DNA of 64,000 bases from an uncultured Eubacterium sp. Lineage in GTDB: Bacteria; Bacillota; Clostridia; Lachnospirales; Lachnospiraceae. A program made the position numbers and the translations under genes. The stretch spans positions 124,001 to 188,000 of the forward strand of contig CAKRFN010000001.1 of assembly GCA_934320655.1 (NCBI GenBank), read 5' to 3'. Under the pieces are notes generated by a model. The model did not search any database. It worked only from the letters and a program-made list of their open reading frames with translations, and was not told the DNA's origin. Shown in pieces: positions 9,101-17,776 of this stretch (position 1 is its first letter; each line of letters begins with the position of its first letter).

Positions 9101-10680
9101 GCTGTGATATGCCCGACCGGTACTGTCCGAACTGCGGCGAGCCGCTCGAAAAGGACGGATTTGACATTCCGTTCGAGACCTTCCTCGGATTTAAGGGTGA
9201 TAAGGAGCCGGATATCGATCTGAATTTCTCTGGCGATTACCAGAGTAAGGCACATAAATATACCGAGGTGATTTTCGGCGCAGGACAGACGTTCCGTGCG
9301 GGTACGATCGGTACGCTGGCGGATAAAACCGCCTACGGCTATGTAAAAAAATATTTTGAGGAGCGCGGGGTACATAAGCGCAGCTGTGAGATCGAGCGGA
9401 TTCTGGCGGGCTGTGTCGGCGTGCGCCGGACGACCGGACAGCATCCGGGCGGTATTGTCGTTCTTCCGGTCGGTGATGAGATCTATTCCTTTACGCCGAT
9501 CCAGCATCCGGCGAACGATATGACGACCGATACGATCACGACACACTTTGAGTACCATTCGATTGACCACAACCTGTTAAAGCTCGATATTCTCGGACAC
9601 GATGATCCGACAATGATCCGTATGCTCGAGGATCTGACCGGCATCAATGCACAGAAGATTCCACTCGACGATGCGAGTGTCATGTCGCTGTTTCAGAATA
9701 CGAATGCATTGCAGATCACGCCGGATGACATCAGCGGCTGCAAGCTCGGCGCGCTCGGCATCCCGGAGTTCGGGACGGATTTCGCGATGGGCATGTTAAT
9801 CGATACGCAGCCGAAGGAGTTTTCCGATCTGGTGCGTATCGCGGGACTGTCTCACGGAACCGATGTGTGGCTCGGCAATGCGCAGACACTGATTAAAGAT
9901 GGAACTGCGACGATTTCGACCTGTATCTGTACACGTGATGATATTATGACGTATCTCATCGGTATGGGCGTGGAGTCGGAGGAGTCGTTTAAGATCATGG
10001 AGGCTGTGCGAAAAGGCATGGTCGCAAAGGGAAAATGTGATAAGTGGGACGAGTGGAAGAAAGACATGCTCGACCACGATGTGCCGGACTGGTATATCTG
10101 GTCGTGTGAGAAGATCAAGTACATGTTCCCGAAAGCACACGCGGCTGCGTATGTTATGATGGCATGGCGCATCGCCTACTGTAAAGTATTTTATCCGCTC
10201 GCATACTATGCGGCATTTTTCTCGATCCGCGCCAAGGCATTTAACTATGAGGTCATGTGCATGGGCAAGGAGCGGCTGAACTATTATATGCAGGATTATG
10301 AGCGGCGCAGCGCGGAGGCGGCAAAGGAAAATAAGAAACTGCCGCCGGTGGAGCAGGATGCATACAGGGATATGCGTATCGTGCAGGAGATGTATGCGAG
10401 GGGTTATGAGTTTCTGCCGATCGATATTTATCGGGCGGATGCGAGGTATTTTCAGGTCATTGATGGAAAGCTCATGGCTTCGCTGAACACGATCGACGGC
10501 ATGGGTGATACGGCTGCGGATACGGTTGTGGAGGCGGCAAAGGACGGGCCGTTCTTATCGCGCGATGATTTCAGACAGCGCACGAAGGTATCACAGAAAA
10601 TCATAGAGAACATGGCAGATATGGGAATGTTCGGAGATCTGCCTGCGACGAATCAGATCAGCCTGTTTGATCTGGTGTAA
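6124..10680 (+). CDS. polC: DNA polymerase III alpha subunit, PolC type
   Basis: Main replicative polymerase of low-GC Gram-positives, with built-in proofreading. 1518 residues. Order: N-terminal domains (1-200), a charged Gln/Lys-rich linker (about 215-275), OB fold (about 290-390), PHP domain starting at LHCHTKMSDMDG (about 397), DEDD exonuclease inserted in it (FDLETTGF at about 484, AHNAEF, and HHRAVDDA), PHP remainder, then polymerase core with a Cys-rich zinc motif (about 972-1005) and catalytic PDIDLNFSGD (about 1028-1037). The start is GTG, 2 nt after the ispG stop. The linker is rather long and low in complexity. It ends the envelope-precursor operon. Confidence 0.97.
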   Translation: MAKAFFEVFPTLDVESDIRQLLGNVQIEKVSTNRAKDVYRIYLYSTRLIPKKYIFRLERDIHQQIFQGRDLKVKIRERYQLSAQYTAKSLLDIYDDSIRLELKDYSAVLYSLYRGAPMEFVDDTHLTIHMPGTVLAQERGEELIDILEKIFCDRCGMQLIIDIRYEEPKTDSRKEESDRQMELAIHRIVQNSSFSGKQEREDGSLMELGDEPQELADAPAQPQKKKDADNGQKPQKERPMPPSQKTFSAGGARGAASGSFGKGGFTRKRSDNPDVLYGRDFDEEELPIAQIQGEIGDVVIRGKIVATDEREIRGEKTILFLTVTDFTDTMVIKLFTRNEDLDELRGSLKKGTFVKIKGVASLDRFDHELTVASVMGIKKIPDFTTKRMDQSVRKRVELHCHTKMSDMDGVSDVGDIIAQAVAFGHHSLAITDHGAVQAFPVANHAIPKGADFKLIYGVEAYLVDDTKRIVKDPEGQDFRGDFVVFDLETTGFSPKKNKIIEIGAVKVQNGAITERFSTFVNPQIPIPFDIEELTGIRDDMVIDAPLIGEILPEFMEFCKGCVMVAHNAEFDMSFIQKNCEDLHLACDFTVADTVAMARFLLPQLNRYKLDTVAKAVGVSLENHHRAVDDAACTAEIFVKFIEMFESRHITTLDELNEKGIPTAEAICKMPTYHAIILAKNDIGRVNLYRLVSLSHLKYYHNRPRIPKSELQKYREGLILGSACEAGELYRALLNGRPAQEIARLVEFYDYLEIQPVGNNAFMLRDSKSPVNSIEDIQDLNRQIVQLGEDFHKLVVATCDVHFLNPEDEIYRRIIMAGKGFSDADEQAPLYLRTTEEMLAEFEYLGSEKAEEIVITNTNKIADMCEKISPVRPDKCPPVIENSDQMLRDICYNKAHEMYGPNLPEIVSERLERELNSIIGNGYAVMYIIAQKLVWKSNEDGYLVGSRGSVGSSFVATMSGITEVNPLSPHYYCKNCHFVDFDSPEVKAFAGRGGCDMPDRYCPNCGEPLEKDGFDIPFETFLGFKGDKEPDIDLNFSGDYQSKAHKYTEVIFGAGQTFRAGTIGTLADKTAYGYVKKYFEERGVHKRSCEIERILAGCVGVRRTTGQHPGGIVVLPVGDEIYSFTPIQHPANDMTTDTITTHFEYHSIDHNLLKLDILGHDDPTMIRMLEDLTGINAQKIPLDDASVMSLFQNTNALQITPDDISGCKLGALGIPEFGTDFAMGMLIDTQPKEFSDLVRIAGLSHGTDVWLGNAQTLIKDGTATISTCICTRDDIMTYLIGMGVESEESFKIMEAVRKGMVAKGKCDKWDEWKKDMLDHDVPDWYIWSCEKIKYMFPKAHAAAYVMMAWRIAYCKVFYPLAYYAAFFSIRAKAFNYEVMCMGKERLNYYMQDYERRSAEAAKENKKLPPVEQDAYRDMRIVQEMYARGYEFLPIDIYRADARYFQVIDGKLMASLNTIDGMGDTAADTVVEAAKDGPFLSRDDFRQRTKVSQKIIENMADMGMFGDLPATNQISLFDLV

Positions 10681-10704
10681 CAAACAGAAAGTTGAGAAAT
10701 ATTT

Positions 10705-11835
10705 ATGAAGGATCTATCAGAAATCAGGAAAGAGATCGATGTCATTGACGGACAGATCATAGATTTGTATAAAAAGCGCATGGGGCTGACGACAGAGGTC
10801 GCAGAATATAAGATCTCGACCGGAAAAGCCGTGCTCGACAGGGAGCGTGAAAAAAATAAACTCGATACGCTGACGAAAATGGTCGATACGGAATTTTCGA
10901 AAAACGGTGTGCGTGAGCTGTTCGAGCAGATCATGTCCACCAGCCGCAAGAAACAGTATCAGTTGCTGACGGAGCAGGGACGCGCCGAAGATCTGGGGCT
11001 GACTGAGATTGCGGGGCTGGAAAAAGAGCATGCCCGCGTCGTTTATCAGGGTGTGGAGGGCGCCTATGCGCATCTGGCGCTGATTTCCTATTTTGGTGAA
11101 CAGACGGAGAAATTCCATGTAGACACGTGGCGTGATGCGATGGAGGCGATCAAACACGGACAGGCGGATTATGCGGTGCTGCCGTTTGAAAATTCTTCCG
11201 CCGGAATCGTCGCGGAAAATTATGATCTGCTGCGTGAGTACGGCTATTATATCGTCGGTGAACAGACGATACCGATCAATCACTGTCTGCTCGGGCTTCC
11301 GGGTGCGTCGCGCAGTGACATCAAATGTGTGTATTCACACCCGCAGGCACTGGCACAGTGCTCACGGTTTTTAGAGCAGCATCGCGCGTGGGAGTCGATC
11401 CCGCAGAAAAATACGGCAATGTCCGCAAAAAAGGTATGCGATGACAAAGATCCCACGCAGGCGGCGATTGCCAGCCGTCTCACAAGTGAGCTGTACGGTC
11501 TGCATATTTTGGACGAAGGAATCCAGAATAACAGTATGAATGAGACGCGCTTTATCATTGTCAGCCGGAAAAATGAGTACATTGCAGGTGCCGGAAAGAT
11601 CAGTATCTGCGTCCAGTTAAAGCATGAGTCCGGAGCACTGTACCACGCGCTCAGTCATTTTATCTTTAACGGGCTGAATATGACGAGCATTGAATCCAGA
11701 CCGATTCCCGGACGCAACTGGGAATATCAGTTTTTTATCGATTTTGACGGAAATCTGAAGGAGGCTGCCGTACAGAACGCGCTGCGCGGGCTGAAGGAGG
11801 AGACACTGGATCTGAAGATTTTCGGTAATTATTAG
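10705..11835 (+). CDS. pheA: Bifunctional chorismate mutase / prephenate dehydratase
   Basis: Makes phenylpyruvate from chorismate, the committed branch to phenylalanine. 376 residues in three parts: an AroQ-type chorismate mutase (about 1-90, RKEIDVIDGQIIDLYKKRM), a prephenate dehydratase (about 110-290, starting YQGVEGAYAH and ending with the catalytic NETRFIIV motif), and an ACT regulatory domain (about 300-376) with the phenylalanine-binding ESRPIPG motif. The arrangement predicts feedback inhibition by phenylalanine. It is followed 43 nt later by the Ppx-like gene; no terminator was seen. Confidence 0.95.
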   Translation: MKDLSEIRKEIDVIDGQIIDLYKKRMGLTTEVAEYKISTGKAVLDREREKNKLDTLTKMVDTEFSKNGVRELFEQIMSTSRKKQYQLLTEQGRAEDLGLTEIAGLEKEHARVVYQGVEGAYAHLALISYFGEQTEKFHVDTWRDAMEAIKHGQADYAVLPFENSSAGIVAENYDLLREYGYYIVGEQTIPINHCLLGLPGASRSDIKCVYSHPQALAQCSRFLEQHRAWESIPQKNTAMSAKKVCDDKDPTQAAIASRLTSELYGLHILDEGIQNNSMNETRFIIVSRKNEYIAGAGKISICVQLKHESGALYHALSHFIFNGLNMTSIESRPIPGRNWEYQFFIDFDGNLKEAAVQNALRGLKEETLDLKIFGNY

Positions 11836-11878
11836 TGATAGGTTTAGAAATGGCAGGATTTGAGGGAGAGGAATATCT

Positions 11879-13423
11879 ATGAGCGTGACAACGTTTGCGG
11901 CAATTTATGTAGGTTCCTATGAGGTGAGCCTGAAGGTATTTGAGATTTCGGAAAAGAAAAAGATCCGCGCGGTCGATTTTATACGCAGCCGCGTAGAACT
12001 CGGAAAAGACGCATTTCACGGGCGCAGGGTCGGCTATGAGCTGGTCGATGACATCTGCGACGTACTGCTTGAGTTTTGCGGGATTATGGATGGATACCGC
12101 GTGGATGCATATGAGGCATATGCGGGACCGGCATTGTATCAGGCGGCAAACTGCCTGTTTGTGCTCGACCAGATCGAGCGGCGCACCGGTATCCGGCTGC
12201 GGCTGCTGCGCAATTCGGAGCATCGGTTTTTATCCTATAAGTGTGCGACCTCCAAGCCGGAATTTGACCGGATGATCGCAGAGAGTGCGGCGTTTGTCAA
12301 TGTCGGCGGCGGAGAACTGCAGATCACGTTATTTGTGCATGGGGCGGTGCTCACGACGCAGCATCTCGTGCTCGGAACGATGCGTCTCGCGCAGCTGTTT
12401 TCCGACGGCAGTATGCGTCCGGAGCATATGCGCAAGCAGATGAAAGAGCTGATCGATAAGGAAATGGGTGTGTTTCAGGCACAGTATTATCAGAACCGCA
12501 CGATCAAATATCTCATACTGACCGGAGATTACAGCACGGAGATCATGCGCTGCATGGATAAAAACCTCGACGATATGACGGTGGATGCGGGAAAGCTCTC
12601 CGGTTATCTCAAGCATCTGGAGAAGCGGGACAACGAACAGATCGCGGAGGAGCTTGGACTTTCGGATGATTCCGACCGGCTGCTCATCCCGTCGATCATT
12701 TTATACCGGCGGATCGTGGAAACGCTCTCGGCGGATGCCGTCTGGGTGCCTGGTATCGACATCAGCGATGGCATTGTCTATGACTATGCGCTGCGTCACC
12801 ACTATATGAAGCCGGTGCATGATTTTGAAAAGGATGTGATCTCGGCGGCGCGTTCACTGTCGCAGCGCTATATGAGCTATTCACCGCACATCGATGCGCT
12901 CGTGGAAATGAGCAGCCTGGTCTATGATGCGATGAAAAAGACACATGGAATGGGCAGGCATGAAAAGCTGCTGTTGCAGACGGCGGCAGTGCTGCACGAC
13001 TGCGGCAAGTATGTGAGCTTTGCCAATGCGCCGCAGTGTGCCTATGATATTATTCTCGCATCGGAGATCATGGGACTTTCGCATCAGGACCGCGTGATCG
13101 TCGCCAGTATCGTCAAATACAACACGTATCCGCTCGCTCCTTACGAACAGGTCAGCGATGTGCTCGATCAGGAGAGCTATCTCATCGTTGCAAAATGTGC
13201 GGCGATCCTGCGGGTCGCAAATGCAATGGATCGCAGCCACAAACAGAAATTTAAAAATGTGCGCGCGATCCGCAAAGGCAAGCAGCTCATCATATCCGTG
13301 GAGACTTCGGACGGCATGATGCTCGAAAAGACGATGTTTGATACGAAGGCGGGCATGTTTGAGGACGTATTCAGCGTGCAGCCGGTTGTGAAGGAAAAAC
13401 GGATCTATCATGTCTCTGAATAG
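11879..13423 (+). CDS. Ppx/GppA-family phosphatase with C-terminal HD domain
   Basis: Exopolyphosphatase/pppGpp phosphatase family. 514 residues: an actin-like Ppx/GppA fold (about 1-300; FVNVGGGELQITLF is the nucleotide/phosphate-binding strand) and an HD domain (about 320-500) with an intact LHDCGKY dyad near 371. The partner ppk starts inside its 3' end, so polyphosphate breakdown and synthesis are co-expressed. The first Ppx motif is unusual: AAIYVGSYEVSLKVFEI replaces the common AAIDIGSNS, with the metal/phosphate-binding Asp-Ile-Gly-Ser-Asn altered. Substrate (polyP versus pppGpp) cannot be told from sequence. Confidence 0.85.
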   Translation: MSVTTFAAIYVGSYEVSLKVFEISEKKKIRAVDFIRSRVELGKDAFHGRRVGYELVDDICDVLLEFCGIMDGYRVDAYEAYAGPALYQAANCLFVLDQIERRTGIRLRLLRNSEHRFLSYKCATSKPEFDRMIAESAAFVNVGGGELQITLFVHGAVLTTQHLVLGTMRLAQLFSDGSMRPEHMRKQMKELIDKEMGVFQAQYYQNRTIKYLILTGDYSTEIMRCMDKNLDDMTVDAGKLSGYLKHLEKRDNEQIAEELGLSDDSDRLLIPSIILYRRIVETLSADAVWVPGIDISDGIVYDYALRHHYMKPVHDFEKDVISAARSLSQRYMSYSPHIDALVEMSSLVYDAMKKTHGMGRHEKLLLQTAAVLHDCGKYVSFANAPQCAYDIILASEIMGLSHQDRVIVASIVKYNTYPLAPYEQVSDVLDQESYLIVAKCAAILRVANAMDRSHKQKFKNVRAIRKGKQLIISVETSDGMMLEKTMFDTKAGMFEDVFSVQPVVKEKRIYHVSE

Positions 13424-13469
13424 TATGCAACTGCAAAATGATGGCGGACGGAGACAGAATGGGGGAAGT

Positions 13470-15593
13470 ATGGAAAAAGAAAAAACAATAGATTATGCAA
13501 ATGCAAAATATTATGAGAACCGCGAACTGAGCTGGTTGAAATTCGATCACCGCGTGCTGGCGGAGGCGCGTGATAAATCGATCCCTTTGTTGGAGCGGAC
13601 AAAGTTTGTCAGCATCACCTCATCGAATCTGGATGAGTTTTTCATGGTGCGTGTCGCCTCCTTAAAGGATATGGTGCACGCAAAATACAAGAAAACCGAT
13701 ATTGCGGGGCTGACAGCCACGCAGCAGTTAGAGAAGATCAACCGGGCGACCAGACAGCTTGTGGAGCTGCAATATTCGACGTATAACCGTTCCCTGCAGC
13801 CGCAGCTTCGGGCACAGGGCATCTATGTGTATGACCAGATGTCAGAACTGAGTGAGGCGCAGCGCCGCTCTGCGGAGCAGTATTTTGATGAGATCGTATA
13901 TCCGGTGCTCACACCGATGGCGGTAGACGCATCGCGGCCGTTTCCGCTGATCCGCAACAAGACGTTGAATATCGGTGCGCTGATCCGCAAAGAGGAAGAA
14001 AACGTGTTTGCGACCGTACAGGTGCCGTCCGTGCTGCCGCGGCTCGTTCCGCTCCCGACAGAAACGGAGGATGAGTACGCATTTGTTCTGCTGGAGCAGT
14101 TGATCATACACAATATCGGCAGGCTGTTTTCCAACTATCAGGTGTTGTGTACAAGCCCTTACCGGATCATGCGAAATGCCGATCTGCCGATCGATGAGGA
14201 TGAGGCGAATGATCTGCTAAAGGAGATCGAAAAGCAGTTAAAGAAACGTCAGTGGGGCGAGGTCATCCGTCTGGAGGTGGACAGCAGCATTGATAAGGAG
14301 CTGCTTGCGATCCTGAAAAAAGAGCTGGATGTCGCAGGGGAGGACGTATTTAAGCTGAGCGGTCCGCTGGATCTGACCTTTTTAATGAAACTGTACGGAC
14401 TCGACGGAAAGGACGAGCTGCGCTACACGCCGTACCAGCCGCAGCCCGTTCCGCAGCTTGTCGGCGCGGACAATATTTTTGATGCGATCAAGCAGGGCGA
14501 TATTTTGCTGCATCATCCGTATCAGACATTCCAGCCGGTTGTGGATTTTATCCGGCAGGCGGCGAATGATCCGCAGGTACTCGCGATCAAGCAGACGCTC
14601 TACCGTGTGAGCGGCAATTCACCGATCATCGCATCGCTGGCACAGGCAGCCGAGAATGGCAAGCAGGTGACCGTGTTAGTCGAGCTGAAAGCGCGTTTTG
14701 ACGAGGAAAACAATATCGTATGGGCAAAAAAGCTGGAGAAGGCGGGCTGCCATGTGATCTATGGTCTGGTCGGGCTAAAGACACACAGCAAGATCGCACT
14801 CGTCGTGCGCAAGGAGGAGAACGGTATCTGCCGCTATGTGCATTTAGGCACCGGCAATTACAATGATTCGACGGCAAAGCTGTACACTGATTGCGGGATC
14901 TTTACCTGCTCCGAGGCGATCGGAGAGGATGCAACTGCGGTGTTTAACATGTTATCGGGCTATTCCGAACCGCTGAGCTGGAATCATCTGGTTGTGGCAC
15001 CGATCTGGCTGCGCAAGAAGTTTTTAAAGCTGATCCGTCGGGAGACCCGCAATGCACTGGACGGCAAGGAGGCACGCATCGAGGCGAAAATGAATTCGCT
15101 GTGTGACCAGCAGATCATTGCGGCATTGTACGAGGCATCGGCTGCGGGCGTACAGATCGATCTGATCGTGCGCGGAATCTGCTGTCTGAAGGTCGGCATC
15201 CCCGGTGTGAGTGAAAATATCCGTGTGCGCTCGATCGTAGGCAATTTCCTTGAGCACAGCCGTATTTTCTATTTTTATAATAATGGCAATGAAGAATATT
15301 ATATGGGCAGCGCCGACTGGATGCCACGCAATCTGGACCGCCGCGTGGAGATTATCTTCCCAGTGCTCGATGAGGAGCTGCAGCGGCAGGTGCGTCATAT
15401 TTTAGAGGTCGAGCTGGAGGACAATGTAAAGGCACATCTGATGCTGGCAGATGGCACTTATGCCAAGCAGGACAAGCGCGGAAAAGTGCTCGTCAATTCC
15501 CAGCAGCAGTTCTGTGATGAGGCAGTCGCACAGAGCGCATCGGAGGACGATGGGTTCCGCGAGCGCGTATTTATTCCCGCAGAGCCGAAATAG
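13470..15593 (+). CDS. ppk1: Polyphosphate kinase 1
   Basis: Makes inorganic polyphosphate from ATP, reversibly. About 707 residues from ATG 13470, which gives the usual short lead before YENRELSWLKFD; a longer reading from ATG 13410 has no ribosome-binding site and overlaps the preceding gene by 14 nt. Domains N, head, C1 and C2 are all present. The autophosphorylated His is in GLKTHSKIALV (about 434) and the second conserved His is in FLEHSRIFYF (about 594). GGGGGAA at 13461-13467 is a plausible ribosome-binding site although close to the start. Confidence 0.94.
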   Translation: MEKEKTIDYANAKYYENRELSWLKFDHRVLAEARDKSIPLLERTKFVSITSSNLDEFFMVRVASLKDMVHAKYKKTDIAGLTATQQLEKINRATRQLVELQYSTYNRSLQPQLRAQGIYVYDQMSELSEAQRRSAEQYFDEIVYPVLTPMAVDASRPFPLIRNKTLNIGALIRKEEENVFATVQVPSVLPRLVPLPTETEDEYAFVLLEQLIIHNIGRLFSNYQVLCTSPYRIMRNADLPIDEDEANDLLKEIEKQLKKRQWGEVIRLEVDSSIDKELLAILKKELDVAGEDVFKLSGPLDLTFLMKLYGLDGKDELRYTPYQPQPVPQLVGADNIFDAIKQGDILLHHPYQTFQPVVDFIRQAANDPQVLAIKQTLYRVSGNSPIIASLAQAAENGKQVTVLVELKARFDEENNIVWAKKLEKAGCHVIYGLVGLKTHSKIALVVRKEENGICRYVHLGTGNYNDSTAKLYTDCGIFTCSEAIGEDATAVFNMLSGYSEPLSWNHLVVAPIWLRKKFLKLIRRETRNALDGKEARIEAKMNSLCDQQIIAALYEASAAGVQIDLIVRGICCLKVGIPGVSENIRVRSIVGNFLEHSRIFYFYNNGNEEYYMGSADWMPRNLDRRVEIIFPVLDEELQRQVRHILEVELEDNVKAHLMLADGTYAKQDKRGKVLVNSQQQFCDEAVAQSASEDDGFRERVFIPAEPK

Positions 15594-15638
15594 GACGTAA
15601 CAAATGAGAAATGTTGTAATACAGTAAGGAACAGAAGC

Positions 15639-16451
15639 ATGAGTAAGATTATATTTTCAGATTTAGACGGCACATTGCTGACAAGTAAGAAACATGTATC
15701 AGAGGGAGACAGGGAGGCGATCCGGCGCGCGACAAGAGCCGGACACTCCTTTGTGATCGCGACGGGCAGACCGTTTGAGAGTGCCAAAAGGATCTCCGAT
15801 TCGCTCGGACTGAATGAGGAGGGCTGCTATATTGTCTCCTATAATGGTGCGCATGTGTATGACTGCTACCGGAAAGAAGTGCTGCTGCACCGGACGCTTG
15901 CGCGGAGTGTCGTAGAGGAGCTGTTTGCGCGTGCGGACGCGGCAGGGCTGTATATTCACACCTACCAGAACGGGGAGATTTTGACGAAGGCAGACACCGA
16001 AGAACTGGAGTGGTATGTCAGCCGCACGAACCTGACACCGATGCCGCGCGCGGACGTACTGGATTACCTGACGACCGAGCCGAGTAAAATGATCGTGATC
16101 AGTATCCGTGAGCATGACAAGCTGGAGCAGTTCCGCGTACAGAACGAGGAGTGGTCGCACGGAAAATGCCGGATGATCTTTTCGAGTCCGCAGTATTTAG
16201 AGATCGTTCCGGACGGTGTATCAAAGCAGATGGGGATTCATTTTCTGGCAGATAAGCTGGGCGTAGATCCGGCAGATACGATTGCTGTCGGGGATGAGAT
16301 GAATGACTGTGAAATGATTGAGGCGGCAGGTGTTGGCGTTGCGGTGAACAATGCCAATCCGCGCGTTAAGGAGATTGCCGATTATGTGACAACGGCGACC
16401 AACAATGAGAATGCGATCGCCGAAGTCATCAACCGGTTTGTACTCGTATAA
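15639..16451 (+). CDS. Cof-type HAD-superfamily hydrolase
   Basis: Cytoplasmic phosphatase of HAD class IIB, usually acting on sugar phosphates or flavin/pyridoxal phosphates. 270 residues. Motif I FSDLDGTLLT (nucleophile Asp8 and Asp10), motif II/III with ATGRP near residue 43 and a conserved Lys, and motif IV GDEMNDCEMIEAAGVGVAV near 217-235 are all intact; the cap domain lies between. It may be the last gene of the ppx-ppk unit (45 nt gap) and is convergent with the PHP gene. The true substrate is not deducible. Confidence 0.88.
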   Translation: MSKIIFSDLDGTLLTSKKHVSEGDREAIRRATRAGHSFVIATGRPFESAKRISDSLGLNEEGCYIVSYNGAHVYDCYRKEVLLHRTLARSVVEELFARADAAGLYIHTYQNGEILTKADTEELEWYVSRTNLTPMPRADVLDYLTTEPSKMIVISIREHDKLEQFRVQNEEWSHGKCRMIFSSPQYLEIVPDGVSKQMGIHFLADKLGVDPADTIAVGDEMNDCEMIEAAGVGVAVNNANPRVKEIADYVTTATNNENAIAEVINRFVLV

Positions 16452-16472
16452 ACGGATCGGGAAAATAGTAAA

Positions 16473-17342
16473 TTATGAGCGGGCTGCGAGAATCTCTGCG
16501 TGTTTCTGTTGGATTGCATTCAGCAGGGAATACGGAATGTAGAGTTTTCCGCGGCCTTTTCCAAGGGACAGATCCGGTTTGTTTGTTCCGTGGAAATCGG
16601 AGCCGCCGGATATGAGCAGCCCCTCGGAGCGTGCAAGCTCTTTGTAGATCTGTTCATCGGCGGGTGTATTTTCGGAGTAGATCGCTTCGATGCCGCACAG
16701 TCCGTGGGCTTTCATTTCGGCGATCATGCGCATGAGTTTGGCGCGCTCCATATGATACATGACCGGATGGGCGAGGATCGGCACACCGCCTGCCGCTAAA
16801 ATGTAGTCTACGGCATCCATCGGGGTGACCTTGGGGCGGCCGACGTAGCAGGGGCAGCCCTCGCCGATATATTTGTTGAATGCGGTCCGTATGTCGGGAA
16901 TATAGCCGTGGTCGAACAGGTATCTGGCGATGTGTGCACGGGTGATGACTGCATCGGGGAAGCATTCTTCGAGTGCCTCCTGCGTGATGTCAAATCCGAC
17001 GGCGCGCAGCTTTTCTAACATATAGACGTTGCGGTTGTCTCTGGATGCGCGGAAATCCGCCATCTGCCGCTGCAATGTTTCGTTGTGGACATCGATATAC
17101 AGACCGACGACATGGATTTCTGTGCCATCGTATTCGGTTGATAGTTCGACACCGGGAATCAGTTCGATTCCGGCTTTTTCTGCGGCGGCAGATGCCTCCG
17201 CGATGCCGTCTGTTGTGTCGTGGTCGGTCAGCGCAAAGGCAGAGAGTCCGGCGCGGACGGCTTCGGCGACGAGCTCGGTTGGTGTGCAGGTTCCGTCTGA
17301 TGCATTGGAATGTACATGCAGATCTATGATACGTGTATCCAT
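16473..17342 (-). CDS. PHP-domain phosphoesterase (TrpH/YciV-like)
   Basis: 289-residue metal-dependent phosphoesterase. PHP motif I DLHVHSNASDGT (residues 7-18), motif II LTDHDTTDG, a GVELS strand with the metal Glu, HPVMYHM and the late SGGSDFHG motif are all seen. Relatives include E. coli RNase AM / 3',5'-nucleoside bisphosphate phosphatase, so an RNA-end or nucleotide turnover role is possible. ATG 17342 was chosen because GGAGGT lies 7 nt upstream on this strand; the open frame continues further upstream but with no site. It is convergent with the HAD gene (21 nt between the stops). Confidence 0.86.
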   Translation of the reverse strand: MDTRIIDLHVHSNASDGTCTPTELVAEAVRAGLSAFALTDHDTTDGIAEASAAAEKAGIELIPGVELSTEYDGTEIHVVGLYIDVHNETLQRQMADFRASRDNRNVYMLEKLRAVGFDITQEALEECFPDAVITRAHIARYLFDHGYIPDIRTAFNKYIGEGCPCYVGRPKVTPMDAVDYILAAGGVPILAHPVMYHMERAKLMRMIAEMKAHGLCGIEAIYSENTPADEQIYKELARSEGLLISGGSDFHGTNKPDLSLGKGRGKLYIPYSLLNAIQQKHAEILAARS

Positions 17343-17502
17343 TGGATGGACCTCCTTGTTATAGTAAATAAATTTTTTTGGGGGCTGTCTGGCTGCGGGT
17401 ACAGCAGTATCACACGGCACGCAGCTCCCGCAAGCATAGCTGCTGTGCATATACCGTATCATATTATATCGAAAAAAAGAAGTAGAAAAAACAAAAAAAT
17501 AC

Positions 17503-17531
17503 TTGACGCGCGGCGGACGCTATGGTACATT
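17503..17531 (+). promoter_or_regulatory. SigA-type promoter of infC-rpmI-rplT
   Basis: TTGACG (17503-17508), 17-nt spacer, TACATT (17526-17531). The expected start near 17538 gives a leader of about 240 nt before the infC start codon. Confidence 0.65.
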
Positions 17532-17537
17532 TAATGA

Positions 17538-17776
17538 GTTGAAAACAGCAAGTAGAGTATCCACTCTCACCTTAGCACAATCGCGTGACTCGGGTTTATA
17601 AGTATTCGATGATGACTTTGACTGGCTTTATTATTTGCCGGTGATAGGATTATGAGTCGGATGTGACAGGTGGATGCAGATTTGTATCCGCTTTTTTTTC
17701 GAGTAAAGGCTGCTGTTTGAGAGACTGTAGTATGAGTCAGATTCAATTTCAATATGAAAAATGGAGGTGTGGTGTC
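17538..17776 (+). ncRNA. L20-type leader of infC operon with attenuator
   Basis: In Firmicutes the infC-rpmI-rplT leader is bound by L20 and ends in a transcription attenuator. Here GTGGAT (17670-17675) pairs with ATCCGC (17686-17691) and is followed by CTTTTTTTT, a clear intrinsic terminator about 85 nt before infC. Upstream sequence has several alternative pairings, as expected for a terminator/antiterminator switch. The assignment to the L20 class rests on the operon and the terminator, not on a covariance model match. Confidence 0.7.
17670..17699 (+). terminator. Attenuator hairpin upstream of infC
   Basis: Six-pair stem 17670-17675 with 17686-17691 and an uninterrupted T8 tract (17692-17699) inside the leader, before the coding sequence. 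Confidence 0.75.

Larger units (their letters stand above)
17343..17776. other. 434-nt intergenic region with the infC operon leader
   Basis: 17343-17470 is the upstream region of the minus-strand PHP gene. It has a possible minus-strand -10 (TATAAT at 17468-17463) with only a poor -35, and some inverted-repeat potential (TGCGGG/CCCGCA). From 17503 it carries the infC promoter and a leader of about 240 nt with an attenuator hairpin. I see no credible gene in it; the long reading frames that cross it lack ribosome-binding sites and family resemblance. Confidence 0.6.
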
